Source: Saprospiraceae bacterium (GTDB lineage Bacteria; Bacteroidota; Bacteroidia; Chitinophagales; Saprospiraceae). Taken from it: a stretch of 64,000 nucleotides of DNA. This document shows positions 35,064 through 44,253 of this stretch, one piece after another. The translations under genes and the position numbers were made by a program. The notes under the pieces are model-generated. The model saw only the letters and a program-made list of their open reading frames with translations, had not been told where the DNA came from and made no database searches. Numbering within the stretch: the stretch's first letter is position 1; every line of letters starts with the position of its first letter. The stretch spans positions 1,865,501 through 1,929,500 of the forward strand of contig JADJXG010000001.1 in assembly GCA_016715965.1 (NCBI GenBank), given 5' to 3'.

Positions 35064-35747
35064 TCACTCCCCGTAATGATAAAAAATCCCACTGTCAAAT
35101 GCCGTCCAAAGACTGGCTTTTTGGCCGCAGGATTTTAATGCGTTGTTGGCCCAGGTGTTACAGGTCTTGAATAAATGATAGCGACCTACTGCTTCGTAGA
35201 AGGCATCGTGCATGTTATAATTTGCGTCAGTGCCAATGTGAATGGATTGCCCGGACTGGTCTGTTTTGAAGCTTTTTTGAATGTACCGGACAAGTTGTAG
35301 GTATTGCTTCTCGCTGATTCGGATCCTTTTGCAATTTTCACTTTCTTCCAAGTGATGATAAAAGCTGGCGTGAATGGCAGAAGTGCTCAATGCAAATGCA
35401 GCCTTAAAAGCCACACTCCACTTCAGCTCCGCCCAGGTGGGTGTCTCAAGGTAAAAACCTTTGTCACCCCAACCAAAGGCCACGTATTGTACGCTCGTGT
35501 CCTTTGCTTTGGTGTGTTCGAATTTAACCCATTGGGTCCAGTCCATTGCGGCTGTTTTAACTGGCACTACAATGTCGGTGTGAACTCCGTTGGACAAGAT
35601 ATAAATCGTGAGATCATCTTCTGGTTTTACATCTTCATTGACCGCTATTCGCGAAAGGGCAAAAGCCAAGGCAAGGTACATCAAGATAAAGCCAACCAAA
35701 GACAATACAAATATTTTTAGACCTTTTGTAATACGCCTAAAGTTCAT
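35064..35747 (-). CDS. TIGR02117 / DUF2459 family protein
   Basis: 227 residues. One N-terminal membrane helix (about 11-32) is followed by an extracytoplasmic domain with family motifs: LSNGVHTDIVVPV near the start, VAFGWGDKGFYLETPTWAEL, NYNMHDAFYEAVGRYHLFKTCNTW, and a C-terminal YHYGE. The His, Cys and Gly-Asp positions are conserved in TIGR02117, a family found near urease or PHB genes in other bacteria. No activity is established. It is a single gene with no operon partner within 300 bp. Confidence 0.85.
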   Translation of the reverse strand: MNFRRITKGLKIFVLSLVGFILMYLALAFALSRIAVNEDVKPEDDLTIYILSNGVHTDIVVPVKTAAMDWTQWVKFEHTKAKDTSVQYVAFGWGDKGFYLETPTWAELKWSVAFKAAFALSTSAIHASFYHHLEESENCKRIRISEKQYLQLVRYIQKSFKTDQSGQSIHIGTDANYNMHDAFYEAVGRYHLFKTCNTWANNALKSCGQKASLWTAFDSGIFYHYGE

Positions 35748-36083
35748 TGCTAAAACATTTATCTACAATCAGTCTGAAATGATTTTTGATCTGATGATTT
35801 CCCATGAAGTCAAGGAATAAATAATTCCAGCCCATTGCACATTTTTCCATTCATTTACAAATGTATTCGATTTTAACAGGAAGCAAAAAAAATTGTATCA
35901 GATGCTCAAGTATTTGACAGAGTTTATTGTTTGTATCTTGTTCTTAGATTGACTTATTCATTAGATCTTATACCGGTACCCGCCATACTATTCGGAATTT
36001 TGTCCATTGTTCAAACTTTAAATCACCATTCATTCAACCTTTAGACACTTTTTCAATTTTATTAGCACAATATTCATCAGATT
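35748..36083. other. divergent intergenic region, TIGR02117 / TlpA
   Basis: A 336-bp AT-rich stretch. A TATCTTG with an upstream TTG at 17 nt (about 35918-35942) is a weak promoter candidate, far from the TlpA start. Nothing else was seen. Confidence 0.3.
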
Positions 36084-36608
36084 TTGAAAAATTCCTTCAT
36101 CACCCTTGCGGCCATTGCCATATTAATTTTTTTGGTTCGATACTTTTATTTTAAGCCAATGCTGGTGTTTGGACAAGTGGCGCCTGATTTTGCAACGGTG
36201 TCCATGGAAGGTGACAGTCTCCGGCTTAAAGATTTTACAGGGCATTATCTGCTGATTGATTTTTGGGGTAGCTGGTGTGCTCCCTGCCGGGCTGAAAATC
36301 CAATTCTTTCCTTGCTATATGCCCGCTATAAGGATCAGGTTTTCAAGTCTGCCAAGGGTATCCGTTTTGTGAGTGTGGCTCTGGACAACCAACCTGAGTC
36401 TGTCAAATCAGCCATTCAGAAGGATGGACTTGCCTGGTCTGAGCATATTTTGGAAGATCAATCCATGAACGGTAATGTCGCCCGCTTATTTGGTATAAAA
36501 AGCATCCCCATGAAGTACCTGATCGGTCCTGACGGCAGAATCATTTTGGCAGACCCGGACATTAAAGAGCTGGATGACTATCTGGCCAAAGACATTTTAA
36601 AAAACTGA
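36084..36608 (+). CDS. TlpA-like membrane-anchored thioredoxin
   Basis: 174 residues from a TTG codon. The next in-frame ATG is 25 codons on and would lose the membrane anchor, so the TTG start is more likely. A helix at 5-22 anchors it. The thioredoxin fold carries W64-C65-A-P-C68 and a cis-proline in SIPMKYLI (about 146). AhpC-TSA/TlpA-type proteins reduce disulfides on extracytoplasmic partners such as apocytochromes. It is 67 bp before grpE. Confidence 0.85.
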   Translation: MKNSFITLAAIAILIFLVRYFYFKPMLVFGQVAPDFATVSMEGDSLRLKDFTGHYLLIDFWGSWCAPCRAENPILSLLYARYKDQVFKSAKGIRFVSVALDNQPESVKSAIQKDGLAWSEHILEDQSMNGNVARLFGIKSIPMKYLIGPDGRIILADPDIKELDDYLAKDILKN

Positions 36609-36675
36609 CATTTTGACTGAAAACTCAGAATGGCAAGTATATTGCGCATTTGATGGAGATTGTTAATTAGAAGAT

Positions 36676-37245
36676 ATGATGCAGCCAGAAGACAATAAAG
36701 TGACAGAAGATCAGCCAATAGATGACAATTTGACGATGGATCAGGATTCTGATCAGTTGATCATTGATGTAGCTTCCATTGAAAACAATTCTAACGATGA
36801 AATCTCTAAGATGAAAGCAGAGCTAACGGAGCAAAAAGACAAATTTCTGAGGTTGTATGCCGAATTTGACAATTACAAGCGGAGGACGGTCCGTGAAAAA
36901 CTGGATTTGATCCACACGGCTTCAAAGGAGGTATTGTTTGAAATTTTGCCTGTGGTGGACGATTTGGAAAGGGCCAGGAAATTGGCTGAAGACCAGGGCG
37001 ATGAGGCGATTTTTCCAGAGGGTATCAGATTGGTTTACCAAAAACTGATGGGGGTTTTAAAATCAAAAGGTGTGGAAGCCATGGAAAGCAATGGCAAAGA
37101 ATTCGATGCCAATGATCACGAAGCCATAACGGAGATTCCTGCTCCGGATGAATCCATGAAGGGTAAGATCATCGACACCGTAGAAAAAGGTTATAAAATT
37201 CACGATAAAATCCTTCGTTTTGCGAAGGTGGTTGTGGGAAAATAA
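36676..37245 (+). CDS. grpE: nucleotide exchange factor GrpE
   Basis: 189 residues. An acidic, disordered N-terminus of about 45 residues leads into the long coiled-coil helix (EQKDKFLRLYAEFDNYKRRTVREK) and the beta-wing domain (NGKEFDANDHEAIT ... GYKIHDKILRFAKVVVGK). It releases ADP from DnaK. dnaK is not in the window. dnaJ follows after 24 bp in the usual grpE-dnaJ order, with a GGAGG-type site before it. Confidence 0.94.
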   Translation: MMQPEDNKVTEDQPIDDNLTMDQDSDQLIIDVASIENNSNDEISKMKAELTEQKDKFLRLYAEFDNYKRRTVREKLDLIHTASKEVLFEILPVVDDLERARKLAEDQGDEAIFPEGIRLVYQKLMGVLKSKGVEAMESNGKEFDANDHEAITEIPAPDESMKGKIIDTVEKGYKIHDKILRFAKVVVGK

Positions 37246-37269
37246 AATTACACACAAAAAGGGAGGAAG

Positions 37270-38457
37270 ATGAATTCCCGAAGTGCAAATATGGCAAAAA
37301 GAGATTATTACGAGGTGCTGGGTGTCAGCAAAAGTGCCAACGATGAGGTCATCAAGAAAGCCTATCGAAAGTTGGCCATGCAGTACCACCCAGACAAAAA
37401 TCCGGGTGACAAGGCGGCTGAAGAAAAATTTAAAGAAGCAGCTGAAGCCTATGAAGTATTGAGCAATCCGGATAAAAAAGCGAGGTATGACAGGTATGGT
37501 CATGCAGGCGTTGACCCTCAGTCCGGAGGTTTCGGAGGACAGGGCGGAATGACCATGGACGATATTTTTGAGCACTTTGGAGATATCTTCGGGGAGAGCG
37601 GTGGAAGTCCATTTGAATCCTTTTTTGGTGGCAGAGGCAGGTCGAGCCGAACATCCGGAGGCCAGAAGGGAAGCAATATCCGGATCAAGGTGTCCCTGAC
37701 CCTTGAGGAAATTGCCACCGGCATCAGCAAGAAGATTAAAGTAAAGAAGCAGGTTGCTTGCAAAATCTGCAGTGGCTCCGGTGCCAAAGACGCCAAATCG
37801 GTCAAAACCTGTGGTACCTGCAATGGCTCCGGTTATGTCCGCCAGGTTCGAAGTACCTTCCTGGGTCAGATGCAGACCACGACTACCTGTCCAACTTGCA
37901 ATGGATCCGGGCAGCAAATAGCCAACAATTGCACTTCATGTCGTGGAAGCGGTGTGGAAATGGGTGAGGAGACCATCGAAATCCAAATTCCAGCAGGCGT
38001 GGAGGACAATATGCAATTGTCGATGCGTGGAAAAGGGAATGCGGGATCCAATGGAGGCCCTGCAGGAGATTTGCTGATCAGTATCGAGCAAAAACCCCAT
38101 GAATCTTTCTCAAGGGATGGCATGAACATTCATTATGATCTGTATGTCAATTTCGCCGATGCAGCACTAGGCTATCAGGCTGAAGTTCCCACCCTCAACA
38201 ATCCAGTCAAAATCAAACTTCCACCGGGCACCCAAAGTGGAAAAATCTTCCGTCTGAAAGGTTTGGGTATCCCATCGGTGCAGAGTTATGACAAAGGCGA
38301 TCAACTCATTCACATCAATATCTGGACTCCTAAAAATTTGACTTCTGAAGAAAAGTCCATGTTGGAAAAAATGCGCCAGATGCCCAATTTTCAACCACAT
38401 CCCGGCACAGAAGAAAAGGGATTTTTTGAGCGCATGAAAGAGTTTTTTCATGGGTAG
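37270..38457 (+). CDS. dnaJ: chaperone DnaJ (Hsp40)
   Basis: 395 residues from 37270, where GGGAGGAAG precedes the ATG. Family alignment would prefer the ATG at 37291 (MAKRDYYEVL, 388 residues). The J domain holds the HPD triad (QYHPDKNPG). A Gly/Phe-rich linker follows. The Zn centre has four CxxCxGxG repeats (CKICSGSG, CGTCNGSG, CPTCNGSG, CTSCRGSG), then the peptide-binding domain. It delivers clients to DnaK and stimulates its ATPase. gldH overlaps its end by 8 bp. Confidence 0.95.
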   Translation: MNSRSANMAKRDYYEVLGVSKSANDEVIKKAYRKLAMQYHPDKNPGDKAAEEKFKEAAEAYEVLSNPDKKARYDRYGHAGVDPQSGGFGGQGGMTMDDIFEHFGDIFGESGGSPFESFFGGRGRSSRTSGGQKGSNIRIKVSLTLEEIATGISKKIKVKKQVACKICSGSGAKDAKSVKTCGTCNGSGYVRQVRSTFLGQMQTTTTCPTCNGSGQQIANNCTSCRGSGVEMGEETIEIQIPAGVEDNMQLSMRGKGNAGSNGGPAGDLLISIEQKPHESFSRDGMNIHYDLYVNFADAALGYQAEVPTLNNPVKIKLPPGTQSGKIFRLKGLGIPSVQSYDKGDQLIHINIWTPKNLTSEEKSMLEKMRQMPNFQPHPGTEEKGFFERMKEFFHG

Positions 38458-38923
38458 AAACTTTTTTTTTGTCAGCATTTTACTGTGGACCATTGTTTTT
38501 GCGAATTCTTGCAGAAATGCCTTGTACAAAGAAGAAATAACCGTTGATCCGATTGGATGGACCTACGATCAGGAGGTAAAATTCAAATGGAATGTCAAAG
38601 ACACAAGCCTACTGTATGACATCCTATTGAAATTGGAACACACGATCGATTTAAAGTATCAGAATGTATATGTCAAAGCGATCACTTCCATCCCCAACCA
38701 GGCGGACGCAGAGCAAATTCTCTCGTTGGAATTATTGCATACAAATGGGATTCCTGTTGGAGATTGTTATGGTAATCATTGCAGGGCAGCACTGGTATTG
38801 AATGAGAAAATCCGCTTTCCTTCATTGGGAGAGTATTCTTTAAAATTGCAGCAAAACTCAAGACAGGATAGCCTTCCCGGATTGAAATCTCTCAGTCTGG
38901 AGATTGTACAGAGCAAACTTTAA
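38450..38923 (+). CDS. gldH: GldH-family gliding motility lipoprotein
   Basis: 157 residues with a lipoprotein signal (FFFVSILLWTIVFANSC21) and the GldH domain. It runs from WTYDQEVKFKWNVKDTS and YDILLKLEHTIDLKYQN through GIPVGDCYGNHCRAALVLNEKIRFPSLGEYSLKL. GldH is needed for gliding and for surface adhesin function in Flavobacterium johnsoniae. It fits with the T9SS-tailed proteins elsewhere in the window. It overlaps dnaJ by 8 bp, so it is expressed with the chaperone operon. Two hairpins follow about 90 bp later. Confidence 0.85.
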   Translation: MGRNFFFVSILLWTIVFANSCRNALYKEEITVDPIGWTYDQEVKFKWNVKDTSLLYDILLKLEHTIDLKYQNVYVKAITSIPNQADAEQILSLELLHTNGIPVGDCYGNHCRAALVLNEKIRFPSLGEYSLKLQQNSRQDSLPGLKSLSLEIVQSKL

Positions 38924-39015
38924 CCCAGAATTGTCATTAGAATTCTATTACGAGCCAAAATAGCTTTAAATGCAAGCCTCTTCTCGAAATTCGTGCTCAA
39001 TGAAATATAAAATGA

Positions 39016-39069
39016 CCAAACAAAGTATTGTTTGGTTCCTTCCTTAGCGAGTGAAATTGTTCACTCGCT
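39016..39069 (+). terminator. two tandem perfect hairpins after gldH
   Basis: The first is CCAAACAA-AGTA-TTGTTTGG (39016-39035), followed by TTCCTT. The second is AGCGAGTGAA-ATTG-TTCACTCGCT (39046-39069), followed by TTT. Both are perfect stems with 4-nt loops. Together they probably end the grpE-dnaJ-gldH transcript. Confidence 0.6.
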
Positions 39070-39297
39070 TTCCGACCATGTCGGAACCAGTCAGTCATGC
39101 GCGAATTTCTTTCGAGGAGTCTTGCCTTTGTTGCTCTTTTGGCTCTCATTACAAAATCTAATGACAATTCTGGGTTTAATGAATGTGCATCATTTTTTGC
39201 CCATGAGATTTTTTCAAGGTCTGGACGGATGATTCAATCAGTTAAAAATCCTCTCAAAAGCGGCCCTTTGAATGTCTTTAAGCTGATCACTATTCAC

Positions 39298-39305
39298 TAC
39301 CTTTG
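39298..39305 (+). promoter_or_regulatory. -7 element for ettA
   Basis: TACCTTTG fits TAnnTTTG, 20 nt before the ettA ATG. No good TTTG lies at the expected -33 distance, so the promoter may depend on an activator or on extended contacts. Confidence 0.4.
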
Positions 39306-39325
39306 CGGCCCTAATTCAAAAATGT

Positions 39326-41002
39326 ATGGCAGACCATAAGATTATATTTTCGATGAGCGGTGTGAGCAAAATCATTCCTCCCAACCGCACGATATTAAAA
39401 GACATTTGGTTGTCTTTTTTTTATGGAGCAAAAATTGGAGTTCTGGGTTTGAATGGATCCGGTAAGTCCACCTTGCTCAAACTGATAGCAGGTATTGATA
39501 AAAACTATCAGGGAAAAATCGAATTTGATGGCAACTACAAGATTGGTTTTCTGGAACAAGAGCCCAGCTTGGATGAGTCCAAGACGGTCAAGGAAATTGT
39601 CCAGGAAGGTGTTCAGGAGATTGTCGATCTGCTCAGGGAATATGATGAGATCAACCTGAAGTTTGCCGAACCAATGGAGGATGATGAAATGAACCGCTTG
39701 ATTGAACGCCAGGGTGAAGTCGGTGAAAAGCTGGAGATTCTGGGTGCCTGGGAATTGGACAACAAGTTGGAAGTGGCGATGGATGCTTTGCGTTGTCCGG
39801 AAGGCGATACCAAAGTGAGAGTGCTTTCGGGAGGAGAGCGAAGAAGGGTGGCGTTGGCCAGACTTTTGCTCAGCAATCCGGATATCTTATTGCTGGATGA
39901 ACCCACCAACCATTTGGATGCAGAGTCTGTGCTTTGGTTGGAGCAGTTTCTCAGCAAGTTTCCAGGTACGGTCATTGCAGTCACGCACGACCGTTATTTT
40001 CTGGACAATGTAGCTGGTTGGATTCTTGAGTTGGACAGAGGCGAGGGAATTCCATGGCAGGGCAATTACTCTTCCTGGCTGGAGCAAAAATCCAACCGAT
40101 TGGCCAATGAAGAAAAACAGGAAAGCAAGCGCAAAAAAGCACTCGACAAAGAATTGGAATGGGTGCGAATGAATCCGAAAGGTCGTCAGGCCAAATCCAA
40201 AGCCAGATTGAATGCGTATGAGAAAATGGCAGGTGAAGAAACCCGCGAAAAGGAAAACAAACTAGACTTGTTTATACCACCGGGTCCCAGACTTGGCGAT
40301 GTCGTCATTGAAGTCAATGGTGTATCCAAAGGATTTGGTGACCGATTGTTGTATGACAATGTTGGTTTTAAAATTCCAAAAAATGCCATTGTGGGAATTA
40401 TTGGCCCCAATGGCGTAGGAAAGTCCACTCTATTTAGAATGATCATGGGTCAGGAAAAACCGGACAGCGGAAATATTGTCATCGGAGAAACGGTGAAACT
40501 GGCTTATGTTGATCAAAGCCATCATGATCTCCTGCCGGATAAAACCATCTACGATATTATTTCCGGAGGATTGGATATCATCAAGGTGGGTAATGCAGAA
40601 GTCAATGCCAGGGCTTATTTGAGTAAGTTTAATTTTTCTGGTCAGGATCAAAGCAAGAAAGTGGGTGTTTTGTCCGGAGGGGAGAGAAACCGATTGCATT
40701 TGGCCATGACCCTCAAGGAGGGTGGCAACGTTTTATTGCTCGATGAACCAACCAATGACATTGATGTCAATACATTGCGTTCGCTGGAAGAAGCCATTGA
40801 CGATTTTGCAGGTTGCGTGTTGGTGATCTCTCACGACCGATGGTTTATCGACCGACTCGCCACCCATATTTTGTCTTTTGAAGACGAAGGCCAGGTGGTG
40901 TTTTTTGAAGGTAATTTTACTGATTACGAAGAAAACAAGAAACAGCGATTGGGCAATGTTACGCCGCACAGACCCAGATTCAAGAATCTGATGCGGATTT
41001 AG
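39326..41002 (+). CDS. ettA: energy-dependent translational throttle ABC-F protein
   Basis: 558 residues, starting MADHKIIFSMSGVSKIIPP, the EttA pattern. It has two ATPase domains: Walker A GLNGSGKST and GPNGVGKST, signatures LSGGERRRV and LSGGERNRL, and Walker B LLLDEPTNHLD and LLLDEPTNDID. An arm domain lies in the first half (about 85-145) and the P-site linker around WVRMNPKGRQAKSKARL. EttA binds the ribosomal E site and gates the first elongation cycle according to the ATP/ADP ratio. Length and motifs are normal. Confidence 0.95.
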   Translation: MADHKIIFSMSGVSKIIPPNRTILKDIWLSFFYGAKIGVLGLNGSGKSTLLKLIAGIDKNYQGKIEFDGNYKIGFLEQEPSLDESKTVKEIVQEGVQEIVDLLREYDEINLKFAEPMEDDEMNRLIERQGEVGEKLEILGAWELDNKLEVAMDALRCPEGDTKVRVLSGGERRRVALARLLLSNPDILLLDEPTNHLDAESVLWLEQFLSKFPGTVIAVTHDRYFLDNVAGWILELDRGEGIPWQGNYSSWLEQKSNRLANEEKQESKRKKALDKELEWVRMNPKGRQAKSKARLNAYEKMAGEETREKENKLDLFIPPGPRLGDVVIEVNGVSKGFGDRLLYDNVGFKIPKNAIVGIIGPNGVGKSTLFRMIMGQEKPDSGNIVIGETVKLAYVDQSHHDLLPDKTIYDIISGGLDIIKVGNAEVNARAYLSKFNFSGQDQSKKVGVLSGGERNRLHLAMTLKEGGNVLLLDEPTNDIDVNTLRSLEEAIDDFAGCVLVISHDRWFIDRLATHILSFEDEGQVVFFEGNFTDYEENKKQRLGNVTPHRPRFKNLMRI

Positions 41003-41035
41003 AATTCCGTTCTTGCCTGGAATACACTTTGACTT

Positions 41036-41875
41036 TTATTGTTGTTTTGATTGAATTGGATCAAGCTGATTGATTTCCGGCTGGTCTGTATTGTAATGGA
41101 CGGTAATGCTGTCTCCAACTTCAAATTGTTTGAGCTGACTTTTAAAAATTCCAGAAAATTTTTGAGCGTTGATTTCAAATTCATAGTGGTGCAAAAAGGT
41201 TTCTTTGGCATTGGACCATTTTCGTCTTTTTTCAAAACGACTCTCTACCTTGCTAATGCTTGTTTTGATCTCCGAAGAAAGGGCGGACAATTTGCCGGGC
41301 TGCTTCTGCTTGAAAGGAAGGGTAGTATCCAGAAAAAACCACAAACCAGTGGAAAGAAAAAGGGAAACGATCCAAGCCAACAAGGCCCTGTTTTTTTTTC
41401 TGTCAAATCCAATCAAAGTAAAGAGCTGTGATGCAATCATTTTTCCAGCAGGAAGAAAAAGTACGAGGGGAAGTAAATCGAGAAAAAATTCATCAGAGTT
41501 CCGAAAACCAAGCATAAGAACTATACCTGAGCCAATCAGGCTTAGTGCAAACAAGAAGATAGAAAAGCTTGGATTGCGTTTTTCAGTCAAGGAATTTTTT
41601 AAAAGTGGAGGTGGAATTTGGGAAGGCTTTGATGGCAGCAAGGGCCATTTTTCGTCATTGCAAACGAGTGTTGCTGTTGTTTTTAAAAATCCAACCTCTA
41701 CCAGAATTTTTAGGTCCAAACCTTGTAATTCAAAAGTGCCAACACCAGCACGCAGTTTTGTATCGCATATTTGCTGATCCACTGTAAGACGGTATTCAAA
41801 GCAATCGAATTTGGGTCTGATGCTGAGAAGAACGTTTCTTTCGCCGCATTTTGAAAAGTAGTAATTGGCTAACAT
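41036..41875 (-). CDS. putative membrane protein, DUF3592-like C-terminus
   Basis: 279 residues. The N-terminal soluble part (1-105) contains two or three beta strands and no known domain. Three to four hydrophobic helices follow (about 104-122, 130-142, 143-158, 167-185). The soluble tail ends FEVGDSITVHYNTDQPEINQLDP, which resembles the DUF3592 strand (G-D-x-V-x-V-x-Y-x-P). No signal or catalytic motif is clear. It converges on ettA with 33 bp between them. Function unknown. Confidence 0.6.
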   Translation of the reverse strand: MLANYYFSKCGERNVLLSIRPKFDCFEYRLTVDQQICDTKLRAGVGTFELQGLDLKILVEVGFLKTTATLVCNDEKWPLLPSKPSQIPPPLLKNSLTEKRNPSFSIFLFALSLIGSGIVLMLGFRNSDEFFLDLLPLVLFLPAGKMIASQLFTLIGFDRKKNRALLAWIVSLFLSTGLWFFLDTTLPFKQKQPGKLSALSSEIKTSISKVESRFEKRRKWSNAKETFLHHYEFEINAQKFSGIFKSQLKQFEVGDSITVHYNTDQPEINQLDPIQSKQQ

Positions 41876-42444
41876 ACGGTTCTGTGGATGAATATAAATA
41901 TTTTTTGATAAGAACTATGCAATAGAAATATTTGTCTATAGAATTTTGGTGCCCATACTAAGCTGTTATTAAAAGAGACGCATTGATTTGAGGAATTCGA
42001 TTTGATTTATTAACAGGCCTTGGGCTCTTTTTATTTCCGGAATGATCATTCATATCAAGAGGATCAATTCTGCAATCGTACTTTGAAAACAGGTTTTCGG
42101 TTTTCAGGAACATTGGAAAAGTCAACAAGACTCTTTTAGGAAACCTGTTGAGCTGATATTTTTTCATTTTGGGTCAAACTTAAAACAATCAATAAAAAAC
42201 GAACAGCATATTCAGGCTATTCAGTTTTGGCGCTCAAGTTAAAAAACTTCCGGCTCCGATGAGGTATCATTCTGACTATGAAATGGAAACTTATGGATAA
42301 AAAATTATCTAAATCATTATTATATAAGATTATATAAATTATATAATATATTAATATGATATTTTTATAAATTTCACCGAATATATCCAAGGCATAATCT
42401 CTGCGACAAGAAACCAATCAAGCTGTTTTTTCGTTATATCTTCC
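41876..42444. other. intergenic region with very AT-rich block
   Basis: This 569-bp stretch contains an almost pure A/T tract at about 42305-42375, with ATATAA/TTATAT self-complementary runs. A 69-codon minus-strand frame (41958-42167) has no domain and is not called. The AT tract lies 70-140 bp upstream of the TPR gene and could be an upstream promoter element. Confidence 0.35.
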
Positions 42445-44250
42445 ATGCGATTGAAATCCTTTGTTTTACTGATCGTTTTTTCATTTTGTGGAATGCTATT
42501 GATGGCACAGGATCCTCGATTGGCGATGCAGTATTTTCAGGATGGCGAGTACGACAAAGCCGCACAACTTTACAGCAGTTTATTTCAGAAAAATCCAGAA
42601 AGCGAGGTTTATTTAAATTATCTTTTATTGAGCCTAGAAGGTGCCGGTAAAAATGCAGAGGCTGAATCCCTGGTAAAAAAGGAGATTGGTCGCAAACCCA
42701 AGGAAGCCATTTTGTATTTGTATTATGGCAAAATTTTACAAAAAAAGGGAGATGGAAAAGCGGCTGACAAGCAGTTTAAAAATTGTATCGATCATCTGCC
42801 GGCCGATGTGATCCTGATTCAAAAGGTGGCCAATGCTTTTTTGGAAATTCCAAATTATGATCTTGCCATTGCTTCCTACGAGAAAGGGCAAAAAATCTTA
42901 AAGGGGCAGTTTTCGTTTACCTACAACCTAGCGGACCTGTACCGCAGAAAAGGAGACCATCATACCATGCTCAAGTATTATGTAGAGGGATTGGACGACG
43001 GGAGCATTCACGTGGTGACCTTGCAAAATGTACTGGTGGCCTATCTTGAGCCCATCAAATTGGTTGATTTGCAGAGCATGCTGTACGAGCGTCTGCAAAC
43101 AAAACCCGATCACATACCATATGTAGAAATGCTGCAATGGACTTTTGTCCAAACCAAAGATTTCATCAATGCAATGAGGCAGGCCAAAGCCATGGACAGA
43201 AACCTGAATGAAGGAGGTGGAAGAGTCATGCAGATGGCAAATATTGCTGCCAATGAAGGGGATTACAAAACTGCGATTGATGGGTATAGTTATGTGAGAA
43301 ATCTGGGTCCAGCCGGAGGAAATTATTTAGAAGCTTATCGCCAGATTCTGATCAACAGACGCAAGCTAATCGTCGAAAAAAGAAACTACAATGCAGAGGA
43401 TCTCCTCGAACTCGAGAAAGACTATCAAAGCTTTAAAGAAGAATACGGTGCCAGCAGACTGGCTGCACAAATGTTGTTGGAATATGCAGAACTTGAGGCT
43501 CGGTATCTCAACAGGACAGACAAAGCCATTGCCATTTTGACCGAAGTGGTTGCCAATCCGGTGGTCGATGCGAGGACCAAAGCCCAAGCCAAAATCGATC
43601 TTGCCGATTATTATTTGATCAGCGGAGAGCGTTGGGAGAGCACGCTTTTATATTCCCAGGTGGACAAAGACTTTATGGAAGACCAAATTGGAGAAATGGC
43701 CCGGTATAAAAATGCAAGACTCTCTTATTTTGCAGGTGATTTTGAATGGGCGCAAGAACAGTTTGATATTTTAAAAAGAGCTACTTCCAGGCTCATATCC
43801 AATGACGCCATCGACATGTCTGTTTTTATTTTGGATCATCTCAACCAGGATTCCACGGGAGAAGCATTGTCCGATTATGCAGCAGCCGAACTGGCTTTGT
43901 TCCAAAATAGATTTGACACAGCCCTGACCATTCTAGACAGCATGATTGTATGGTATCCCGAAAACAGTCTTGTGGATGATATCTATTACTTACAGGCTCA
44001 GGTTTTCAATCGAATTCAGCAGACGGACAAAGCGATCCTGAAATACGAATACATCCTTGAAAAACATAAGGAAGAAATCAGGGCCGACAATTCCCTGTAT
44101 GAATTGGCCAAAATATATGACCATCAGCTGGACAATAAGACGAAAGCCCTGGAATTGTATGAGAGGCTTTTCTTGGAGTTTAGCGGAAGTACCCTGGCGG
44201 TGGATGCAAGACAACGATTTAGGGTCCTGAGAGGAGATAAGTTTCAATAA
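42445..44250 (+). CDS. TPR-repeat secreted protein
   Basis: 601 residues. The signal peptide is SFVLLIVFSFCGMLLMAQ (cleavage near 22). The rest is tetratricopeptide repeat-type helices (AMQYFQDGEYDKAAQLYSSLF at the start, AILKYEYILEKHKEEIRADNSLYEL at the end), similar to periplasmic or outer-membrane-associated TPR scaffolds of Bacteroidota. No enzyme domain is present. It lies 3 bp before the AMP nucleosidase gene and is probably co-transcribed with it. The partner is unknown. Confidence 0.82.
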   Translation: MRLKSFVLLIVFSFCGMLLMAQDPRLAMQYFQDGEYDKAAQLYSSLFQKNPESEVYLNYLLLSLEGAGKNAEAESLVKKEIGRKPKEAILYLYYGKILQKKGDGKAADKQFKNCIDHLPADVILIQKVANAFLEIPNYDLAIASYEKGQKILKGQFSFTYNLADLYRRKGDHHTMLKYYVEGLDDGSIHVVTLQNVLVAYLEPIKLVDLQSMLYERLQTKPDHIPYVEMLQWTFVQTKDFINAMRQAKAMDRNLNEGGGRVMQMANIAANEGDYKTAIDGYSYVRNLGPAGGNYLEAYRQILINRRKLIVEKRNYNAEDLLELEKDYQSFKEEYGASRLAAQMLLEYAELEARYLNRTDKAIAILTEVVANPVVDARTKAQAKIDLADYYLISGERWESTLLYSQVDKDFMEDQIGEMARYKNARLSYFAGDFEWAQEQFDILKRATSRLISNDAIDMSVFILDHLNQDSTGEALSDYAAAELALFQNRFDTALTILDSMIVWYPENSLVDDIYYLQAQVFNRIQQTDKAILKYEYILEKHKEEIRADNSLYELAKIYDHQLDNKTKALELYERLFLEFSGSTLAVDARQRFRVLRGDKFQ

Positions 44251-44253
44251 GGC

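Noticed and set aside
39097..39339. 80-codon frame before ettA
   Set aside because: It overlaps the ettA -7 element and start, and has no domain or homology that I recognise.
41958..42167. 69-codon minus-strand frame in the AT-rich gap
   Set aside because: No signal, domain or ribosome-binding context; likely chance.
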